Below, piece after piece: positions 59,601 to 64,000 of a DNA stretch of 64,000 bases. A program made the translations under genes and the position numbers. The notes under the pieces are model-generated. The model was not told the DNA's origin. It searched no databases and saw nothing but the letters and a program-made list of their open reading frames with translations. How positions within the stretch are numbered: the stretch's first letter is position 1; the number at the start of each line of letters is the position of its first letter. This DNA is from Ciona intestinalis. Lineage: Eukaryota > Chordata > Ascidiacea > Phlebobranchia > Cionidae. Where the stretch lies: assembly GCF_000224145.3 (NCBI RefSeq), contig NC_020166.2:298914-362913 (forward strand), given 5' to 3'.

Positions 59601-62292
59601 AAAAATACATGCACTTTTAAAGTCTCTTAAGATAAAACGAACGCATGGAGATGACGCAGTGCAAGGACAGAGTCTAAATTATTTATGATGGTTCGTTCCA
59701 GCTCCCCGATAGTCGTAAGCATGAATCAACACTCATTGCGTTTTTGCATGAAGGAACGAAAGAAATTAAAAATTTTAATCGCAATATTTTAGACTGCAAT
59801 GCCATTTAGGCGGAATATATTTATTTTTTTATAAAATTGGTTGGACTTAATTTTCATCTGTTACATTTTCGTAGCACCAGATCATTACAATATTTCACAC
59901 GTTTAGATAATAGTTTTAAATATCTACAAATAATTCTTTAAAACTCTTATAAACTACTAACACAGTTGGTTTAAATTGATTATACATAAAATGTCATAGC
60001 ACACGTAATGCATTCAATTGCTTGTGCCCTTGTACCAATTAAACTATATGACTGGGAGAACTAATTAAGGGTGACATGGAAAATTAATTACGATTTGTAG
60101 ATATTTTGGGGGTCAATAAATTGTTCAAGAAAAGCAAACCAAGATAGGTCATAATTAATTGAGCCCTTGAATGCATACTTTGAATTACTATGCTTAGTGT
60201 GTGCTATGTATTATATATAGTAGGGTGGGGTATGATGGTTTATGTTATCATTCTATTTTCGCGTCCTATTTGGTAGTATACCAAGAATATTTACAGAATT
60301 ATAAAACCGATTCTCGCGACTTTTAAAGCGTTGTTAATTGTTTAAAACGCTATTGGGAAAGATGGGATAGCCTACTATGTCCTAAAAAAAACAAAAAACA
60401 ATTCTCACTTTTGTCCCATCTACGCTTATTATTCTGTATGATCGTCGGGCAGAATCAAAGAAGAAATTGACGGCAACGGCTGATCTGCTCGATGGGATCC
60501 ATGATTTCTTGGTGACGGGATCGATAACGAACACGTGAGCTTTGCTTGTGAAGATCGGTACTTCCCTGAAAGGGAGGAAGAAATACTTAATCAACGAGTT
60601 TTAAAATAATCAACATTCCAGATAATTAACAACAGATATAATATATATCTTCAAGGTAAAACCAAAGTATCTTATGTCACATTTTTGGTTTTGCTCAAAT
60701 ATTGCCAAATTATCACATTAATTGTTTTTGAATAGGACTGACAATGCCATTCATGCGAAATATATATGCAGCCTATATATTGTTAAGGTAAAACCAAAGT
60801 AGCTTATGTCGTGTTTATTATGTCCAACAGAATGCAAAGTTGTTCAGAAAAGACACTTTTAAAAAATGTGACATAAGCTACTTTGGTTTTACCTTAACGA
60901 TATATATATTTTTTTTTGCTTTTTTATTTTTTTCTGCTTGTCATTCAAAAACTATAGAAACTTCCCTGGAAGGAATGTATATATATTTATTTAACTAATT
61001 TCAAAAATAACTAATATGTAGGGTAATTGACAAAATAATTTTTTTAAATTGACCAAAACAGTTGCATTCTTAACTTGTAGGTACTTTCCTGGAAGGAATG
61101 GATGTATTCAAGCAACCAATTTTAAATGACTAAGTTGTAAGATAATATACAGCAGATAACTTAGAAATATACACAATATATATCTTTTTTAACACAACAG
61201 GTTTTTCTGCTTGTCATTCAGAAACTATAAGACTTGAATAGGGAAACATTACATTAACGTATATTGGAACTAATTAAGTTCCAAGATATTTAACAACAAA
61301 AAAAAAGAACCTTCAAATAATTATTATCTTCTAAAATAATAACCAACATTTTTTTTAAATTGACTACAATATATATATATAGAAAATAAGCCATTGAAAG
61401 ATTATATACATTATACCTGGTAGCAGAAGTAACAGAATGGTAATTAATTGATTGACTTCTTTTATAATAGGCCATGCAGTTTATAATGTAAAACATATGT
61501 CTACTCTAGAAATTCGTTATTCATTACAAAAATGTCAGCACTGCCTATTTATTCCAGAGGATTTTAATCATTTGTTTAAGTTTCTGGCTATTGGCATTTT
61601 AAATTGAGATTCATTATACCAGTATCTAGATAAGATTAACTATACAAATAAATCTTCTAATGTTATTTTATTGGTTTATTGTGACAACTGTAATAAATTG
61701 ACCCTGATCTGGTGTTCATAGAGTTAAACGATCTTTATGTAAAGAAATACATTAAGGATCTGGTGCTAAGCAATTGTAACAGACAAAAAAAAAGTCCAAC
61801 TAATTGTTTAATAAAGATATATTTCGCCTAAATAGCATCGTCGGTCTCTTATTGCAAATTTCAATGGCTCATATGATATGAAAAAACGCAGTGTAGTTCT
61901 GAAGTTTTGTCTGGCTCATTTTTTAATGTTTTCACTTGCGTGTAATGTTGTGTTACATTCCCTGGTGAAGTCTTGCCAGATGGCAGATGAAACGTCAGAA
62001 ATACTCGATGTTTTATACCATTTTTTTAATGATCCGCTAAAAGATAAGTAAGTCAATGCTAAATTAGTTTAAAGAGATAATGTGGGTCACACAAATAACC
62101 TACATTATCTTTTTTAAAAAGTTTACAATTTTGTATGCTGTTGGACATAAGAAACACGACATAAGCTACTTTGGTTTTACCTCAACAATATACAGGCTGC
62201 ATATATTTCCCTTAAATGGCACAGGCCTCTTATTCAAAAACAACTAATGTGATATATAGGTTAAGATATTTGCATGCACAAACTTACCCCAT
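53689..62292 (-). CDS. HOMER1: Homer scaffold protein, 8 exons
   Basis: Exons: 62288-62292 (ATGGG only, before GTAAGT), 60409-60565, 57346-57503, 56049-56148, 55472-55599, 54908-55064, 54292-54483 and 53689-53868; 1077 nt, 358 aa (human HOMER1 354). The EVH1 domain is residues 1-106: [56 protein letters not shown]. An acidic/polar linker follows. From about residue 180 it is coiled coil, including [17 protein letters not shown] and [15 protein letters not shown], the family's conserved segment. Homer binds PPxxF ligands such as group I mGluRs, IP3 and ryanodine receptors and Shank, and tetramerises by its coiled coil. One gene is expected outside vertebrates, so HOMER1 stands for HOMER1/2/3. 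The 5-nt first exon is supported by perfect donor and phase. Confidence 0.9.
55855..55975 (+). mobile_element. Truncated SINE (head joined to tail)
   Basis: The tRNA-like head GGCAGTGGTAAGCGCGCC with GGATTCAAGAC is joined, after GGTGCTGCTAG, directly to AAGAAACAGAACACC of the tail. The body is deleted. Homer intron. Confidence 0.6.
56396..56526. mobile_element. Right part of an AGATGGGACA-family MITE
   Basis: Reads TTAACAACGGTCTATTGGAG through to GTCCCATCTTCCCCCACC, then CTACTATA. The left end is missing. Homer intron. Confidence 0.7.
56770..57258. repeat. Tandem array, about 97-bp unit, five copies
   Basis: The same unit as at 36360-36852 (TATGGGTGAGGTCCTACAG ... GACCTGGGATTTA ... ACCCCAACATTGTA). 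It lies in the Homer intron about 90 bp from the exon at 57346. Units differ by scattered substitutions. Confidence 0.85.
57690..57880 (-). repeat. Two SINE tail units
   Basis: Minus-strand units beginning near 57705 and 57790, in the intron between Homer exons 2 and 3. Confidence 0.7.
58435..59110. repeat. Larger tandem repeat built on the GATCTGGTGCT element
   Basis: Three successive units start with ACAGACAAAAGTCCAACCAA-like sequence near 58489, 58713 and 59010. Each continues through an AATTGTATAATA and CGCCTAAAT block and, in the first two, a GATGxGGxTTATGT block. Only the first retains the GATATGGTGCT end at 58450. Confidence 0.55.
60222..60375. mobile_element. AGATGGGACA-family MITE, degenerate right end
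   Basis: Left end TATAGTAGGGTGGGGTATGA; right end GGGAAAGATGGGATAGCCTA is rearranged. It sits 34 bp from the 3' edge of Homer exon 2. Confidence 0.6.
60783..60899. mobile_element. Hairpin element with 27-bp perfect arms
   Basis: Arms TTAAGGTAAAACCAAAGTAG...GTC and their exact complement (GACATAAGCTACTTTGG...CCTTAA) flank about 60 bp. Arm fragments are also seen at 60652-60680 and 62158-62185, so this is a dispersed family. Homer intron 1. Confidence 0.8.
61685..62045. mobile_element. GATCTGGTGCT element next to a GCTCATCTGGTATAAAA element
   Basis: The first (61690-61860) ends in TAGCATCGTCGGTCTCTTATT. The second starts at 61865 with GGCTCATATGATATGAAAAA and reaches GATCCGCTAAAAGATAA at 62045. 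Homer intron 1. Confidence 0.6.
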
Positions 62293-62452
62293 GATCTACT
62301 AATGGATCAGCATGTGTGGTGGTAAAGACATTCAGGGATAGCAAAGCAGGAATAGCTTATTTCATATTATAACTACTTAATGCCTGTAAAGTATAACATT
62401 ATGGCTAAAGCCTTGAAACAAAACCTATATTATGGTCCATAGGGGATAGCGG

Positions 62453-62458
62453 TTTATT
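62453..62458 (-). terminator. PGS1 polyadenylation signal
   Basis: AATAAA on the minus strand, 75 nt beyond the PGS1 stop. It lies between PGS1 and Homer exon 1, which argues that PGS1 can end its own transcript here. Confidence 0.55.
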
Positions 62459-62532
62459 AATTAAAACTAACAAAACATTTTGAACAGTGATGTAATTTTA
62501 ACTGCTGGTGTAACAATTTAACTAAGTTTGTG

Positions 62533-64000
62533 CTAAAAGTAGTGCCTTAGAATAGCAGTAGCGAACGACACCCATCTTTTAACGACGTATTTCGGTTTTG
62601 TAAATGTCGATTGAGTAACAGGTTTGGCATGTTGAAATAAATTGACTCTTTCTTGGTGAAGTTGCTTCATTAAGCCAGTATTAGTTGTTACAAGGGTGAT
62701 TTGTGCTTCCAAGTCCCTTTGCACTGATCTAGAGCCGTAATTAGACGAGCCAAGCATAGTTAGACAAGGTAGTTCAGAACCTTTGTCATAAAACCACAGC
62801 CCTTTAGAATGGTAGGTCCACTTCGGCCTCATGTACTCCCATATTTTAATATCGTTCCGATTTGTTTCTGCAACTTGGTTAAAAAAGTTTTTGGTTAACT
62901 GCACGTACACAGATGGGATATTTCCGGAAAAACCAGCGGAGCCAAGAAATCCGTTGGCATCTGGTGACGCGACGAGAACATCAAATTGACTTTTATTTTC
63001 CAAGATTAACTTACTGTATTCGTTTGTTATGTTAAAGTAGCCCGATGTAAAATAAGTTTGCGTATTTTCAGGTAGAAGTTTGAGTAAGGTTTTTGTCAGG
63101 TTTTCATCCTGGGTTATTCCTACACATCCTAGTTGGAGGGAGGGGTAAACGAACGTATCGCAGTCGTCACAATCTGACTTTGTGGCAGACTGGCAGGGAC
63201 TTATACTTGAATCAGTGTCATTAGACATATTTTCGCATATTTGGGGGTTTATGGTTGGAAAGAACTTGTTGAACAGAATACGAAAAGGGTTCCAATCTTG
63301 CAAAACGCTTTGGTTCTTATTGTCTTCATATCTATATGGTAAACTATAAGGTTGCATAGATGTTCGCACAAATACTGCGTATTCTTGAAAGTTCCCGGTA
63401 ACTGGGTGATGCGGACATCCCTCTGATAGTTTCAGTTCACCGTTAGGTTGTAGTTGGAACGAAAAAGAGCTCACTGTTTTTGTAAGCGCTTGAAAGTAGT
63501 CTGCAAGCTTTTTAACTTTAGTGAATGACATATATCTATCTTGGCGCTGCTCAAAATAGTTTGTGCTTAAATTTGCTCCACTTATCACAAGGGTATCGTC
63601 AAATATAAACAACTTTATATGATTGACGCCAACTATTTCATTCCATCTTGCAGGCAAACAAGTTTTTACAACTCCTCGCAAATTCGGGGTGTGAAAAAAT
63701 GAAATTTTAACTGAGTTATTTGGATTTTCTTTTAAAATTGGGGCCAGCAAAGTTTTGGAGTTAGTTTCACCCCTGGTGCCTCTTGTATAATCAAGTAATA
63801 TATCCACATCAAGATCTGTCCCTTTTTCTTTGATCTTTTCATTCAAGCAGTTGACCAACTGCCTGTCCAGTTCATCCGTGCCTAAATACAAGGCAGACAA
63901 AACGATCCGTTTATTCGCATTCTGTATGCAGTTTAGCAGCGTTGAATAGAATTCTTTAGGCGTTTCAATCACTTTAACGTTATTTCCATTTACTGCGAAA
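62533..64000 (-). CDS. PGS1: Phosphatidylglycerophosphate synthase PGS1, 5' end outside window
   Basis: The open frame runs from the window edge (reading FAVNGNNVKVIETPKEFY) to the TAG at 62533-62535. About 488 codons are visible. Two phospholipase-D-type HxK motifs are present: NHIKLFIFDDTLVISGANLS with H-I-K and D, and YHSKGLWFYDKGSELP followed by GSSNYGSRS. These are the paired half-sites of the PGS1/CDP-alcohol phosphatidyltransferase II family, which makes phosphatidylglycerophosphate from CDP-diacylglycerol and glycerol-3-phosphate in mitochondria, the committed step to cardiolipin. The targeting peptide and start codon must be upstream of the window. The valine at 63972 is internal, not a start. 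Homer begins 240 bp downstream on the same strand. Confidence 0.92.
   Translation of the reverse strand, partial: FAVNGNNVKVIETPKEFYSTLLNCIQNANKRIVLSALYLGTDELDRQLVNCLNEKIKEKGTDLDVDILLDYTRGTRGETNSKTLLAPILKENPNNSVKISFFHTPNLRGVVKTCLPARWNEIVGVNHIKLFIFDDTLVISGANLSTNYFEQRQDRYMSFTKVKKLADYFQALTKTVSSFSFQLQPNGELKLSEGCPHHPVTGNFQEYAVFVRTSMQPYSLPYRYEDNKNQSVLQDWNPFRILFNKFFPTINPQICENMSNDTDSSISPCQSATKSDCDDCDTFVYPSLQLGCVGITQDENLTKTLLKLLPENTQTYFTSGYFNITNEYSKLILENKSQFDVLVASPDANGFLGSAGFSGNIPSVYVQLTKNFFNQVAETNRNDIKIWEYMRPKWTYHSKGLWFYDKGSELPCLTMLGSSNYGSRSVQRDLEAQITLVTTNTGLMKQLHQERVNLFQHAKPVTQSTFTKPKYVVKRWVSFATAILRHYF

Overview
The window is invertebrate nuclear DNA: AT-rich, with multi-exon GT-AG genes, short introns and many short dispersed repeats. 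Gene content (Rab35, Ran, Homer, MIS12, TEX14 and SLC25A26 homologues) is that of a chordate. The compact gene spacing, the tRNA-derived SINE whose tail is reiterated, and several short inverted-terminal-repeat elements suggest a tunicate, most likely Ciona intestinalis/robusta. The species call is inference. No bacterial, viral or CRISPR features are present.

Layout, left to right. 1.5-8.8 kb (minus): an unrecognised 9-exon gene encoding 481 aa. 10.2-11.3 kb (minus): an intronless seven-transmembrane receptor-like gene. 13.0-15.7 kb: a second, incomplete copy of the 5' end of the first gene and of the intergenic DNA, bounded by gaps and lacking the receptor gene. 15.7-37.0 kb (plus): a 27-exon TEX14 homologue (ankyrin repeats, degenerate kinase domain, 2.8-kb exon; 1886 aa when spliced through one copy of the duplicated exons). 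Its exons at 26.0-29.6 kb are repeated at 29.7-33.7 kb on the other side of a 50-N gap. 38.7-43.4 kb (minus): Rab35. 44.2-45.0 kb (minus): SLC25A26, the mitochondrial S-adenosylmethionine carrier. 45.8-46.7 kb (minus): an HMG20-type HMG-box protein. 47.5-48.4 kb (minus): OGFOD3. 49.5-50.1 kb (plus): MIS12. 50.3-52.5 kb (plus): Ran. 53.7-62.3 kb (minus): Homer, including a 5-nt first coding exon. 62.5 kb to the window edge (minus): PGS1, 5' end outside.

Every multi-exon model was built by hand from splice sites with checked phase, and each full model sums to a multiple of three (gene at 1.5 kb 1446 nt, TEX14 5661 nt, Rab35 612 nt, Ran 651 nt, Homer 1077 nt). Family names rest on remembered similarity, not on a search.

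The two large duplications end at N gaps, differ by a few percent with mostly silent coding changes, and differ in repeat insertions. They look like two alleles of a very polymorphic genome placed in series. If so, the receptor gene is present on one haplotype and absent from the other. Several genes here act in chromosome segregation or cytokinesis (TEX14, Rab35, MIS12, Ran). MIS12 and Ran lie 219 bp apart on one strand, as do PGS1 and Homer at 240 bp, which is compatible with tunicate operons but not proof of them.
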